NCBI GenBank assembly: GCA_009691805.1 | Contig: SIAK01000005.1 | Location: 1-64,000 of the forward strand | Direction of reading: 5' to 3' | DNA: 64,000 bases | From: Phycisphaerales bacterium | Lineage (GTDB): Bacteria; Planctomycetota; Phycisphaerae; Phycisphaerales; SM1A02 | In this document: one piece after another, positions 33,826 to 42,956 of the stretch | Layout: every line of letters starts with the position of its first letter | How positions within the stretch are numbered: position 1 is the first letter of the stretch | Made by a program: the position numbers and the translations under genes | The notes under the pieces: generated by a model | Told to the model about the DNA's origin: nothing | The model's input: only the letters and a program-made list of their open reading frames with translations | Databases searched by the model: none

Positions 33826-34658
33826 CTTCGCCCTATGCATCGCATGACAACGCGCACGCGGAACTCACCGTTGTCAAAATTGGCGGCGCGCTACTTGACT
33901 CCGCGGATGCGTTCAAGAGCACATTCACCGCGATCCTCGCGCTCGATCGCGAGATTCGCGCACGCGGTGGACGCGGCGCAGTGCTCGTCCATGGCGGTGG
34001 CGCGGCAGTCGATCGACAATTCACACGGCTCGGACTCGAGAGCGAAAAGCGCCAGGGCATTCGCATCACCCCTCCTGAACACATCGATGATCTCGTGAGT
34101 GTGCTCGCGGGAAGTGTGCATCAACGCTTGCTCGGGCTCTTGCACGCGCTGGGCGCACGCGCGGTCGGACTCTCGCTTGGTGACGGCGGACTGTGTCGAT
34201 GCCAAGTCACGACGCGATTTGCATTCGATGCTGGACTCGTCGGTGAGATCATCGACGGCGATGCCGCGATTCTTGACACGCTGTTGCGCGATGGGTTTCT
34301 TCCCGTCCTGAACAGCATCGGCATGACACAGGACGGCACTCCGCTCAACGTGAACGCGGATGATGCGGCGAGCGCGATTGCGCGTATCGCGTGTGCCACC
34401 GAGTTACTGCTCCTCACGGATGTCGCGGGTGTTCTCAATGCAAGCAACGCCGTGATTGCTGAACTCGATGCGGCTGGCATCGACGCGCTCATCGCGGATG
34501 GCACTGTTTCAGGCGGCATGACAGCGAAGGTCCGCGCCGCGCAGGAAGCCGCGGTCGCCGCAGGATGTCCTGTTCGCATCGCGAGCTGGCGAGAGCAAGG
34601 TTCTCTCTCCGGCAATGCAGGCACACGCATTCTCTCTCGCGCGGCCCTCCTCGCGTAA
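33810..34658 (+). CDS. argB: Acetylglutamate kinase
   Basis: Phosphorylates N-acetylglutamate, the second and often feedback-controlled step of arginine synthesis. 282 residues from ATG 33810, which has GGAGG 5 bases upstream; the frame is open further upstream inside argC. Amino-acid-kinase motifs are present: VVKIGGALLDS, VLVHGGGAAVDRQ, LNVNADDAASAIA, LLLLTDVAGVLN and SGGMTAKVRAA. The N-terminal ~18 residues precede the kinase fold and might carry an arginine-sensing helix, but this is too short to be sure. Confidence 0.94.
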   Translation: MPHTLTSPYASHDNAHAELTVVKIGGALLDSADAFKSTFTAILALDREIRARGGRGAVLVHGGGAAVDRQFTRLGLESEKRQGIRITPPEHIDDLVSVLAGSVHQRLLGLLHALGARAVGLSLGDGGLCRCQVTTRFAFDAGLVGEIIDGDAAILDTLLRDGFLPVLNSIGMTQDGTPLNVNADDAASAIARIACATELLLLTDVAGVLNASNAVIAELDAAGIDALIADGTVSGGMTAKVRAAQEAAVAAGCPVRIASWREQGSLSGNAGTRILSRAALLA

Positions 34659-34695
34659 CCAATCTTTCGTCCTCGAAGACCCGAACCAAACTGCC

Positions 34696-35646
34696 ATGCC
34701 ATCGCTTTCCGTTTCCAATCCTTCCTCGCTCGCTCGCCGCAGTGTGCTCACACTCGCGGATCTATCGCGCGAACAAATTCGAACGACACTCGATCTTGCG
34801 AAGGAACTCAAGCGCGACTACACACCGTTCGCGCACGCCTTGCAACAACGCGCTGTCGTGCTGCTCTTTGAGAAGCCCTCGCTGCGCACGCGCGTGTCGC
34901 TTGAAATTGGCATCGCGAAACTCGGTGGTTCATGCGTCTATCTCGATCATCAAGCGTCACCGATTGGTCAACGCGAAACGATTGCGGATTACGGTCGCAA
35001 TCTTGAACGCTGGGCGGATGCGCTTGTTTGCCGAGTATTTCGTCATGAGACGCTCGTGGAATTGCAACGATGGACGAAGATCCCCATCGTCAACGCACTC
35101 TGCGACGCGCATCATCCCTGCCAGATTCTCGCCGACGCACTGACGCTTGAAGAACACGGGCTCGACCTTTCGTCCATGCGACTTGCGTGGCTCGGTGATG
35201 GCAACAACGTCTGCCACAGTCTCATGCAACTCACCGCGCTCTTTGGTGGCAGCATGGTTGTTGCAACGCCTGACGATTGCCGCCCCGATGCCACATGGAT
35301 GGCGAAGACAGCAGAACTCGCTCGTGCAACGGGTGCGCGCATGGAGTACACCAGCGACGCGAAAGCAATCGCAGGTTGTGATGCGGTCTACACCGATGCG
35401 TGGATTTCCATGGGACAGAGTGACAGCGCAGCCAAGCGCGCGTCCATGCTTCCCTATCAGGTCACCGAAGCAACCATGCGTCTTGCTGGCGCGAACGCGC
35501 TCTTCATGCACTGCCTTCCTGCGCATCGCGGCGAAGAAGTCCTCGACAGCGTGATGGATGCGCCGCAATCCGTCGTCTTCGATCAAGCAGAAAACCGCAT
35601 GCACGCGCAGAACGCGCTGCTGCTTCAACTCCTCAACGCTCGCTGA
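34696..35646 (+). CDS. argF: Ornithine carbamoyltransferase
   Basis: Makes citrulline from ornithine and carbamoyl phosphate. 316 residues from ATG 34696 (the frame is open further upstream into argB, without a conserved start). The carbamoyl-phosphate loop reads FEKPSLRTRVSLE, a variant of the usual STRTR. HHPCQILADALT is the ornithine transcarbamylase HPxQ motif, and FMHCLPAHRGEEV is the ornithine-binding HCLP motif. It lies between argB (37 bases) and argG (69 bases). Confidence 0.94.
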   Translation: MPSLSVSNPSSLARRSVLTLADLSREQIRTTLDLAKELKRDYTPFAHALQQRAVVLLFEKPSLRTRVSLEIGIAKLGGSCVYLDHQASPIGQRETIADYGRNLERWADALVCRVFRHETLVELQRWTKIPIVNALCDAHHPCQILADALTLEEHGLDLSSMRLAWLGDGNNVCHSLMQLTALFGGSMVVATPDDCRPDATWMAKTAELARATGARMEYTSDAKAIAGCDAVYTDAWISMGQSDSAAKRASMLPYQVTEATMRLAGANALFMHCLPAHRGEEVLDSVMDAPQSVVFDQAENRMHAQNALLLQLLNAR

Positions 35647-35715
35647 TGCATTGCGAGTCTTTTCTTTTACTCCAACGCCCTTCGCCTCTCGCACGATTTC
35701 TACAAGGCTCTCACT

Positions 35716-36945
35716 GTGACCAACCCCAAGAAGATTTGCATCGCGTACTCCGGCGGACTCGACACCTCGTGCATCATTCCATGGCTGCGCGAAAATTATG
35801 ATTGCGAAGTTGTCGCGGCCGTCGCGGATGTTGGTCAAGGCGATCGCGAACTCGATGGCATTGAAGAGAAAGCCAAGAGCTCCGGCGCATCGACTTGCAT
35901 CATCATGGATCTCAAGCGCGAGTTCCTCGATGACTTCGCATTTCCGATGGCGCTCTCGGGCGCTGTCTATGAAGGTCGCTACCTCATGGGTACGAGCATC
36001 GCGCGTCCAATCATCGCGAAGGCGCAAGTCGAGGCAGCGCTTTCCACAGGATGCGATGCGCTCGCGCACGGCTGCACTGGCAAGGGCAATGATCAAGTGC
36101 GATTTGAATCGACCTACGCCGCGCTCGCACCGCAACTCAGCGTGATCGCGCCATGGCGCATGTCCAACTTCGAACTCAAGAGTCGCGAGGCGATGCTCGA
36201 TTATCTGAAGGCGCGCAACATTCCCTGCGCAGCGAGCGCGGAGAAAATCTATTCGCGCGATGCCAACATTTGGCACATTTCGCACGAAGGTGGCGCGCTT
36301 GAAGAGCCATGGAACGCGCCACCCGAAGACGTCTGGATGTTGACAGTTGCTCCGCAACAAGCGCCCGATCAATTCCAAGATGTTCTCGTCTCCTTTGAGA
36401 AGGGGCGACCTGTCTCGATCGATGGCAAGCCACTCGACAGTGTCGCGCTCATGAACACACTCAACGCAATCGGTGGCCGCCACGGCGTTGGTCGTGTCGA
36501 CATTTGTGAGAATCGACTCGTTGGTATGAAGAGTCGCGGCGTGTACGAAACGCCAGGCGGAACGATTCTCACCGAGGCCTTCCGAGGACTTGAACAACTC
36601 GTCTATGACCGCGAGACGCTGCACTATCGCGAGAAGCTTGCACTCGACTTCGCGAAGATCATCTACAACGGCACGTGGTACTCGCCGCTGCGCGAAGCCT
36701 TGTGGGCTGCGTTTGCTTCGATGTCGCAGGTCATGACGGGCGATGTTGTCGTGCGTGTGTACAAGGGCAGCGCGCAGACTGCGCGTCGTCGGAGCCCGAA
36801 CTCACTGTTCAGCCATTCGTTCGCGACCTTTGGTCCGGATGCGGTTTATGACCATGCGGATGCGACGGGATTCATTCGACTCTTTGCACTTCCCACTCGC
36901 ATTCGCGCACTGAAGTCGATGCAGACGATGGATGCCGCACACTGA
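35716..36945 (+). CDS. argG: Argininosuccinate synthase
   Basis: ATP-dependent ligation of citrulline and aspartate. 409 residues from GTG 35716. The P-loop-like PP-motif AYSGGLDTSCIIPWL (from residue 9), GCTGKGNDQVRFE and the substrate-binding SRDANIWHISHEGG region are intact. Length matches the common bacterial form. No Shine-Dalgarno is visible before the GTG, while TCTACA lies 11 bases upstream, so an internal promoter is possible. Confidence 0.95.
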   Translation: MTNPKKICIAYSGGLDTSCIIPWLRENYDCEVVAAVADVGQGDRELDGIEEKAKSSGASTCIIMDLKREFLDDFAFPMALSGAVYEGRYLMGTSIARPIIAKAQVEAALSTGCDALAHGCTGKGNDQVRFESTYAALAPQLSVIAPWRMSNFELKSREAMLDYLKARNIPCAASAEKIYSRDANIWHISHEGGALEEPWNAPPEDVWMLTVAPQQAPDQFQDVLVSFEKGRPVSIDGKPLDSVALMNTLNAIGGRHGVGRVDICENRLVGMKSRGVYETPGGTILTEAFRGLEQLVYDRETLHYREKLALDFAKIIYNGTWYSPLREALWAAFASMSQVMTGDVVVRVYKGSAQTARRRSPNSLFSHSFATFGPDAVYDHADATGFIRLFALPTRIRALKSMQTMDAAH

Positions 36946-36966
36946 GAACGAGAAGGAGATGACCCG

Positions 36967-38847
36967 ATGAGCACGCTCTACGCTGGCCGATTTCTGACTG
37001 AAGCAGATCCACTCTTTCGATTGTTCAACGATTCATTGCCGTTTGATCGCGTCCTCGTGGCGGATGATCTCACGGGATCGGTTGGTTGGGCGAAGGCACT
37101 CGCGAAAGTTGGCGTGCTGACCGCCGACGAGCTCACGCGTCTGCTTGCAGCGCTTGAGGAAGTGCGACTCTATGCTGAAGAAAATCCTGATTCCCTCACA
37201 ACTGCCGACGATGAAGATGTGCACTCGTGGGTAGAGCGTGAACTCGTGGCCCGCGTGGGCGATCTCGGAAAGAAGTTGCACACGGGTCGTTCGCGGAATG
37301 ATCAGGTCGCGACGGACTTGCGATTGTGGACTGCGCGCGCGTTGCAAACTCGTCGCGCCGAAATTGAGAATGCGATCGACGCGCTCCTGCGCATTGCCGA
37401 ACGCGAGAAGGCGACGCCGTTTCCTGGCTACACGCACATGCAGCGCGCGCAGCCGATTCTTTTCGCGCACTGGTGTTTGGCGTACGTCGAAATGCTCTCG
37501 CGCGATGCGGATCGTTTCGCTGACGCCGAGCGACGCACGCTCGTCTGTCCACTCGGTTCAGGCGCGCTCGCAGGCACGGCGTATCCGATTGACCGCGTTG
37601 CGCTCGCGGAGAGTCTTGGATTCCATTCTGCAAGTTCTAACTCACTTGATGCGGTGAGCGATCGCGACTTTGTGGTCGAGAGTCTTTCCACGTGCGCACT
37701 GTGCGCGGTGCATCTGTCGAGACTCGCGGAAGATCTCATCTTCTACACCACAAGTGAAGCGGGACTCATCGAACTCAGCGATGAGGTCACGAGCGGTTCG
37801 AGCTTGATGCCGCAGAAGAAAAACCCTGATGCGCTCGAATTGATTCGCGGCAAAGCAGGTCGCCAGATTGGCAATCTCGTCACGATGTTGACGACGATCA
37901 AGGGACTGCCGCTCGCCTACAACAAGGATTTACAAGAGGACAAGGAGCCGCTCTTTGATGCGATGCAGCAACTCTCGATGTCGCTGCGCATGCTCGTGCG
38001 CGTTGTCGATGGCATGACCGTGCATCATGAACGAGCGCTCGCTGCGGCGATCGGTGGTTACTCGAACGCAACGGAACTCGCCGACTATCTCGTCGGCAAA
38101 GGCGTCCCATTCCGCGATGCGCATCATGCTGCGGGTCGCATCGTGCGCGATGCGATTGCGGAGTCGAAGCCGCTCGAAGGCATGAGCGTTGAACAGATGC
38201 TCAAGAGCAGTCCCAACATCGGACAGGATGTGTATGCGTCGCTCACCGTCGACAGCGCGCTGCGCAAGCGCGATGTCGCAGGTGGTACCGCGCCCAATCG
38301 CGTCGCGGAAATTCTCGGTGGTCGATCCGCACGCATGGGCATGCGTCGACTCACGACTCCCGCGGGCGGCGTGCGCGTGCGTGGCGCTCGCGTGGATGAC
38401 CTTGATGGCATCGTCGCGCTTGTCGAGCACTGGGCGGATCAAGGCGAAAATCTCCCCCGTTCGCGCGAAGACATTCTTGAATGCATCAATGAGTTCGGCG
38501 TTGCCGTGCGTGACGGCAAAGTCGTCGGCTGCGGCGCGCTCTGGGTCTACACGCCGCAACTTGCGGAGATTCGTTCGCTCGGCGTTTCGCCTGACGCGAT
38601 GGGACATGGCATCGGACAAAAGATGATGGAGTTCTTCATCGACTGGACGAGTCGACTGCACATTCCCAAGGTGTTCGTGCTGACACGCGCGCCGAAGTTC
38701 TTTGCGAAGTCAGGATTCCGACAGGTCAGTGTGAACAGCCTTCCAGAAAAGGTCCTCAAAGATTGCGCGAAGTGCCCGAAGAATCATGCGTGCGATGAAA
38801 TCGCGATGGTGCTCGATGTTGCGCTCCCGAAAGAGAATGGCAAGTGA
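36967..38847 (+). CDS. argH: Argininosuccinate lyase fused to N-acetylglutamate-synthase-type acetyltransferase
   Basis: 626 residues. The first ~465 are a complete argininosuccinate lyase (last step to arginine): KKLHTGRSRNDQVATDLRLW, GYTHMQRAQPI, and the signature SGSSLMPQKKNPDALELIRG near residue 277. From ~470 a GNAT domain follows: VRVRGARVDDLDGIVALVEH, the acetyl-CoA loop region SLGVSPDAMGHGIGQKMM, VFVLTRAPKFFAKSGF, and LKDCAKCPKNHACDEIAMVL. The last segments match the acetyltransferase part of N-acetylglutamate synthase (ArgA). Similar ArgH(A) fusions are known in some marine gammaproteobacteria. AAGGAG precedes the ATG, and the stop overlaps the argJ start by 4 bases. Confidence 0.93.
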   Translation: MSTLYAGRFLTEADPLFRLFNDSLPFDRVLVADDLTGSVGWAKALAKVGVLTADELTRLLAALEEVRLYAEENPDSLTTADDEDVHSWVERELVARVGDLGKKLHTGRSRNDQVATDLRLWTARALQTRRAEIENAIDALLRIAEREKATPFPGYTHMQRAQPILFAHWCLAYVEMLSRDADRFADAERRTLVCPLGSGALAGTAYPIDRVALAESLGFHSASSNSLDAVSDRDFVVESLSTCALCAVHLSRLAEDLIFYTTSEAGLIELSDEVTSGSSLMPQKKNPDALELIRGKAGRQIGNLVTMLTTIKGLPLAYNKDLQEDKEPLFDAMQQLSMSLRMLVRVVDGMTVHHERALAAAIGGYSNATELADYLVGKGVPFRDAHHAAGRIVRDAIAESKPLEGMSVEQMLKSSPNIGQDVYASLTVDSALRKRDVAGGTAPNRVAEILGGRSARMGMRRLTTPAGGVRVRGARVDDLDGIVALVEHWADQGENLPRSREDILECINEFGVAVRDGKVVGCGALWVYTPQLAEIRSLGVSPDAMGHGIGQKMMEFFIDWTSRLHIPKVFVLTRAPKFFAKSGFRQVSVNSLPEKVLKDCAKCPKNHACDEIAMVLDVALPKENGK

Positions 38848-40049
38848 GTGCACTTTGCTTTCCGCGTGGATTCCGCGCAGCAACTGTTGGAGCGGCGATC
38901 AAGAAGGCAGGACGCGATGATCTCGCGTTGCTCTACATGCCCGAAGGCGCAACTGCGGCAGCACTCTTTACGACGAACCTCTTTTGCGCTGCGCCAATTC
39001 ATCTTTCGCGGCAGCATCTGAAGGACTCGCACGGTCACGCGAGCGCGCTGCTCCTGAACGCGGGCTGTGCGAATGCTGCGACTGGGGCGCTCGGCGCATC
39101 CAACGCGATGGAGTGTGTTGAAACAATCGCGCAATCACTCGGCGTGCACGCACTCAGTGTGCTTGTGAATTCAACAGGAGTCATCGGTACACAACTTCCT
39201 ATGCAGCGGATTGTTCCCGTGCTTGCGCCACTCGCGATTGCCGCGCTCTGTGCAGAAGAGAACGCTTCTCTCGAGTGCTACGCGCGCGCGATCATGACCA
39301 CCGACACGAAGCCGAAGATGTCTGCGCGTGAGGTCGTGGTCGACGGACAGACAGTGCGCGTGAGTGGTGTCGCGAAAGGTGCGGGGATGATCCACCCCAA
39401 CATGGCCACGATGATTGCTGTCGTGATGACCGACGCGCAACTCACCGCGCGTGAACTCGACATGCTGCTTCGCGATGCCGCGGATCGCTCGTTCCATCGC
39501 ATCAGTGTTGATGGAGATACATCAACGAATGACTCACTCTTCGCCTTCGCGTCTGGCAAGGCGAGTCGCGTCGATCCAGAACTGTTGCGCCGCGCGATCG
39601 TGGAAGTCTGCCAGGATCTCGCGCGCATGATCGTGACCGATGGCGAAGGATTCACGCGATCGATGTCCGTTCGCGTCCAAGGCGCAAGCACGAAAGAAGA
39701 AGCGACGACGGTTGCGAAGACTGTCGCGCAGAGCCTGCTCGTGCGTTGCGCGGTGACAGGCGGAGATCCAAACTGGGGACGCATCGTCGCCGCCGCAGGG
39801 CGCGCTGGTGTGCGATTTGATCCATCGGAGTTGCGGCTCTATGTCGGCGGCATCGAGATCTTTGCGCATGGTCAACCGCTTGCGTGCGATGCGAGCGCCG
39901 TGCTCGCGGCATTCAATGGTGCGCACGTCGAGATGATGCTTGACCTTGGTGCAACCACGGGCGCAGTAGGCGACAGCAACGCGGATGAGTACCTCACCTC
40001 GGGACTCACCGAAGAATATGTCCGCCTCAACGCCGACTACACGACGTAA
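38844..40049 (+). CDS. argJ: Glutamate N-acetyltransferase / ornithine acetyltransferase
   Basis: Recycles the acetyl group from N-acetylornithine to glutamate. 401 residues from GTG 38844, overlapping the argH stop (GTGA). The self-cleavage site is clear in KGAGMIHPNMATM, between Ala188 and the nucleophile Thr189. GCANAATG and CAVTGGDPNWGRIVAAAGRA are further signatures. With the acetyltransferase domain on ArgH the organism has two ways to make N-acetylglutamate; whether ArgJ is mono- or bifunctional cannot be told. argD is not in the cluster. Confidence 0.94.
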   Translation: MSALCFPRGFRAATVGAAIKKAGRDDLALLYMPEGATAAALFTTNLFCAAPIHLSRQHLKDSHGHASALLLNAGCANAATGALGASNAMECVETIAQSLGVHALSVLVNSTGVIGTQLPMQRIVPVLAPLAIAALCAEENASLECYARAIMTTDTKPKMSAREVVVDGQTVRVSGVAKGAGMIHPNMATMIAVVMTDAQLTARELDMLLRDAADRSFHRISVDGDTSTNDSLFAFASGKASRVDPELLRRAIVEVCQDLARMIVTDGEGFTRSMSVRVQGASTKEEATTVAKTVAQSLLVRCAVTGGDPNWGRIVAAAGRAGVRFDPSELRLYVGGIEIFAHGQPLACDASAVLAAFNGAHVEMMLDLGATTGAVGDSNADEYLTSGLTEEYVRLNADYTT

Positions 40050-40050
40050 A

Positions 40051-40099
40051 GCGCGCGCGCAGAATGAATGGGCCAGCTGCCCTACACATCACGCGCGCG
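40051..40099. terminator. Nested inverted repeats between convergent argJ and pheS
   Basis: A GCGCGCGC tract right after the argJ stop (40051-40060) can pair with CGCGCGCG at 40092-40099, enclosing a small hairpin GGGC/GCCC (40070-40082), and is followed on the plus strand by AAAGTTTT. This suits a terminator of the arg operon, possibly working in both directions. The long loop lowers confidence. Confidence 0.45.
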
Positions 40100-40142
40100 A
40101 AAGTTTTGCAACGTTGAGGGAGCGCCCGCAACGCGAGCTTGC

Positions 40143-41138
40143 TTATGCGAACTGGCGCAAGAATCGCGCGTCGTTTTCAAAGAGCAGCCGAATATCAGTG
40201 ATGCCGTAACGACGCATCGCAACGCGTTCAATGCCGAGACCGAATGCGAATCCCGTCCACTCTTCAGGATCGATGCCGACAGCGGTGAGTACGTTTGGAT
40301 CGACCATGCCGCAACCACCGAGTTCGACCCACTTCCACTCGCCCTTGATCTTCATTTTCATATCCAGCTCTGCAGAGGGCTCGGTGAATGGAAAGAAACT
40401 CGGTCGCATGCGCACTTCCGCTTCCGCGCCGAAGAATGACTTCGCGAATTGCACCAGCGTCGTCTTCAAGTCCACCATCGAAACGCCGCGATCGATGCAC
40501 AGACCTTCGACCTGATGGAACATCGAGTAGTGCGTCGCATCATGCGTGTCGGGTCGATAGACGCGACCGATCGCGATCACCTTCAGCGGTGGCTTCTGTG
40601 ATTCCATCGCACGAATCTGCACCGTCGATGTTTGCGTACGAAGCAGCAACTTCCCCGCTGCAGCGCCGCCGAGATAAAAATTGTCCGCAGGACCGCGCGC
40701 CGGATGTCCTGCAGGAATATTCAGCGCGTTGAAGTTGTGCCACTCATCTTCAAGTTCAGGACCATCCGCGATGGCGAATCCCATGCGCGAGAAGACATCG
40801 ACGATCTCTTCGATCGTGCGCGCGATGACGTGGCGACATCCTTGCGGGAGTTCAACACCTGGCTCCGTGACATCGATCTGTGGACCTTTGACGGAACCGC
40901 CGAGCGAACTCCTGCGCGCTTCATACGCAGCCTCAAGCGTGCTCTTGCATTGGTTCACGCGCGCGCCCACCGCAGGCTTCAGTTCCTTCGACACATTCTT
41001 CAATCCGCTCATGAAATCACGAAGCGCGCCCTGCGGACCAATCCATGTCGACTTCCACGCGTCAAGCGCGCCCGCATCCGAGAGTGCAGCGAGTGCGTCG
41101 AGCGCAGTACGTTCTTTCGCGTCAATGTCAGCGAGCAT
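40143..41138 (-). CDS. pheS: Phenylalanyl-tRNA synthetase alpha subunit
   Basis: Class II synthetase alpha subunit, 331 residues from ATG 41138 (MLADIDAKERTALDALAALS). An N-terminal coiled coil (~1-85) is followed by the catalytic domain with motif 2 around YSMFHQVEGLCIDRG, WVELGGCGMVDPNVL, and motif 3 FAFGLGIERVAMRRYGITDI. The C-terminal FENDARFLRQF is typical. pheT, usually adjacent, is not in this window. It lies downstream of the ribosomal operon terminator, so it likely has its own promoter in the ~50 bases upstream. Confidence 0.95.
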   Translation of the reverse strand: MLADIDAKERTALDALAALSDAGALDAWKSTWIGPQGALRDFMSGLKNVSKELKPAVGARVNQCKSTLEAAYEARRSSLGGSVKGPQIDVTEPGVELPQGCRHVIARTIEEIVDVFSRMGFAIADGPELEDEWHNFNALNIPAGHPARGPADNFYLGGAAAGKLLLRTQTSTVQIRAMESQKPPLKVIAIGRVYRPDTHDATHYSMFHQVEGLCIDRGVSMVDLKTTLVQFAKSFFGAEAEVRMRPSFFPFTEPSAELDMKMKIKGEWKWVELGGCGMVDPNVLTAVGIDPEEWTGFAFGLGIERVAMRRYGITDIRLLFENDARFLRQFA

Positions 41139-41188
41139 CGTCGGAGTGTATCGGCACGCATGCGCCACCTCGATGATGCACAAACGCA

Positions 41189-41219
41189 ACGCGCCGCAGA
41201 GTGATGCTCTGCGGCGCGT
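41189..41219 (-). terminator. Terminator of the ribosomal protein operon
   Basis: A perfect 13-bp GC-rich stem (41189-41201 with 41207-41219, 5-base loop) lies 28 bases after the rplQ stop and is followed on the minus strand by a T-rich stretch (TTGCGTTTG). It marks the end of the long rpsJ-rplQ operon. Confidence 0.82.
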
Positions 41220-41246
41220 CGAAAATCTCTGCTGTTGAACGAACGC

Positions 41247-41858
41247 TTACTCTGCTGCGGCGGTCTCAGTCGTAACCGCTGGACCCTTCTTGCGAAGTTC
41301 CGCTGCGTACGCCGTTCGGCGATCAGCCGAGCGACGACGATTCGAGCGACGACCGCTGACCTGTGGCCCCTCTTCCTTACCAACGAGTTGGAGGAGGACG
41401 AGATCCGTGCCATCACCGAGGCGATGCTTGTCGAGCTTGATGATGCGGGTGTAACCACCTGCACGACCCTCAAACAACGGAGCAATCTTCGTGAGCACGT
41501 GCTGCACGAGGCGCGGTGCCTTGCGAAGCTCGCCGTAACGATTGAACTCAATGTCGTCTGCCGAAGCGACTTCAAAGAATGGATTCGTTCGCTTGGATTC
41601 AGGCACGCTTGGATCGGCAACCCACGCGTGAATCTTGCGATCCGTCAGCGTTGCGGTGATGCGGCGACGCGTGTTGAGGCCCGTCGAACCCTTTGCGAGG
41701 GTGATGAGCTTCTCCACGAATGGCTGCACTGCCTTCGCCTTCGCGAAAGTGGTCTCGATCTGTCCGTGCTCGAAAAGCCCTGCCGCCAGATTGCGCAACA
41801 TGGCGCGGCGGTGATCTTCTTTCACACAGAGTTGCTTACCAAATACACGGTGACGCAT
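41247..41858 (-). CDS. rplQ: 50S ribosomal protein L17
   Basis: 203 residues. The N-terminal MRHRVFGKQLCVKEDHRRAM and LRNLAAGLFEHGQIETTFAK are typical of L17, which binds domain III of 23S rRNA near the exit tunnel. Residues ~78-110 are an insertion (SVPESKRTNPFFEVASADDI), followed by the core end YTRIIKLDKHRLGDGTDLVL. A C-terminal tail of ~40 Arg/Ala/Glu-rich residues extends beyond the ~120-residue core. It is the last gene of the operon. Confidence 0.95.
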   Translation of the reverse strand: MRHRVFGKQLCVKEDHRRAMLRNLAAGLFEHGQIETTFAKAKAVQPFVEKLITLAKGSTGLNTRRRITATLTDRKIHAWVADPSVPESKRTNPFFEVASADDIEFNRYGELRKAPRLVQHVLTKIAPLFEGRAGGYTRIIKLDKHRLGDGTDLVLLQLVGKEEGPQVSGRRSNRRRSADRRTAYAAELRKKGPAVTTETAAAE

Positions 41859-41880
41859 GTTGAGTACCTCGGTCGTTGAG

Positions 41881-41951
41881 TGCCGTCATCAGGACGGCAG
41901 GGAATCAGTCAAATCAGGACGCTAGACTCGTTGCGAGCGCAATGCTCGCAA
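41881..41951 (-). other. Two stem-loops in the rpoA-rplQ spacer
   Basis: Within the 99-base gap, two perfect hairpins occur: TTGCGAGC/GCTCGCAA (41931-41938 with 41944-41951) directly after rpoA, and TGCCGTC/GACGGCA (41881-41887 with 41893-41899) 23 bases before rplQ. No T-runs follow. They may affect mRNA processing or the relative expression of rplQ. Confidence 0.5.
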
Positions 41952-41957
41952 TCGAAA

Positions 41958-42956
41958 TTAGGACGGGAGAACGCCATCTGGAAGTTGCATTCCAAGATGC
42001 AGGTCGAGAAGCGCGAGTTGCTCTTCAACTTCCTTCAAAGAAGTCTTGCCAAAGCTGCGCACGCTGAGAAGATCATCTTCCGTTCGGCAAACGAGCTCCG
42101 CAATGGTTTCGATACGCGCGGTCTCAAGGCAGTTGCGCGCGCGCACCGAGAGATCAAGTTCGCTCACAGGCATGTGCAGCTTGCGAATGAACTCGCCATC
42201 GGTTGCGGTTTGATCGGCAACCTCTTCAGACACGATCGAAGAACCAATGTCTTCGAACTGCACGAATGGGTTGAGATGCTTGCGCAGAATCTTGCTGGCT
42301 TCGACGAGCGCCATCTCAGGAGAGACGGTGCCGTTGGTCCAGATGTCAAGCACGAGGCGCTGATAGGTGGTCTTCTGACCGACGCGGGTGTCTTCGCAAT
42401 GGAAGCGCACGCGCTGCACCGGAGAGAAGATCGCATCGATCTCGATCTCGCCAATGCACTGCTCGCCCTTGTTGAATTGCTCGCTCGCAGGCATGTAGCC
42501 GCGACCGCGCGCAACGGTGAACTCAACGCCGAAGTCGACCTTATCTGTGAGTGTCGCAATGACCTTCTCAGGGTTGTGAATCTCGACGGTCGAGTCACAC
42601 TCGATGAGGTCCGCTGTGACATCGCCAGGACCAGTCGCTTCGAGGCGAAGTGTCTTGGTTTCAGCATCGCCCGACATCGAGACGACAACGCCCTTGATGT
42701 TGAGGATGATGTCGATGACATCTTCGAGCACGCCAGGAAGCGAAGAGAACTCGTGCTCAATGCCGGTGATCTTCACCTTGGTGATCGCTGCGCCCTCAAT
42801 CGAGGAGAGCAGGACGCGACGAAGGCTGTTGCCAATGGTCGTGCCGAAGCCAGGCTCGAACGGTTCAATGATGAACCGACCGAAGTTTTGCGTATAGCTT
42901 TTCGAGTCTTTGATGACTCGAGACGGAAGTTCAAGACCGCGCCATCGAACGTGCAT
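41958..42956 (-). CDS. rpoA: RNA polymerase alpha subunit
   Basis: 332 residues. The N-terminal dimerisation domain has FIIEPFEPGFGTTIGNSLRR, then VLLSSIEGAAI and VARGRGYMPASEQFN. The C-terminal domain (~255-320) has ELDLSVRARNCLETARIETI and SFGKTSLKEVEEQLALLDL, which bind UP elements and activators. A GGAG ribosome binding site precedes the ATG. A 196-base spacer separates it from rpsK, where rpsD would stand in many bacteria. Confidence 0.96.
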   Translation of the reverse strand: MHVRWRGLELPSRVIKDSKSYTQNFGRFIIEPFEPGFGTTIGNSLRRVLLSSIEGAAITKVKITGIEHEFSSLPGVLEDVIDIILNIKGVVVSMSGDAETKTLRLEATGPGDVTADLIECDSTVEIHNPEKVIATLTDKVDFGVEFTVARGRGYMPASEQFNKGEQCIGEIEIDAIFSPVQRVRFHCEDTRVGQKTTYQRLVLDIWTNGTVSPEMALVEASKILRKHLNPFVQFEDIGSSIVSEEVADQTATDGEFIRKLHMPVSELDLSVRARNCLETARIETIAELVCRTEDDLLSVRSFGKTSLKEVEEQLALLDLHLGMQLPDGVLPS

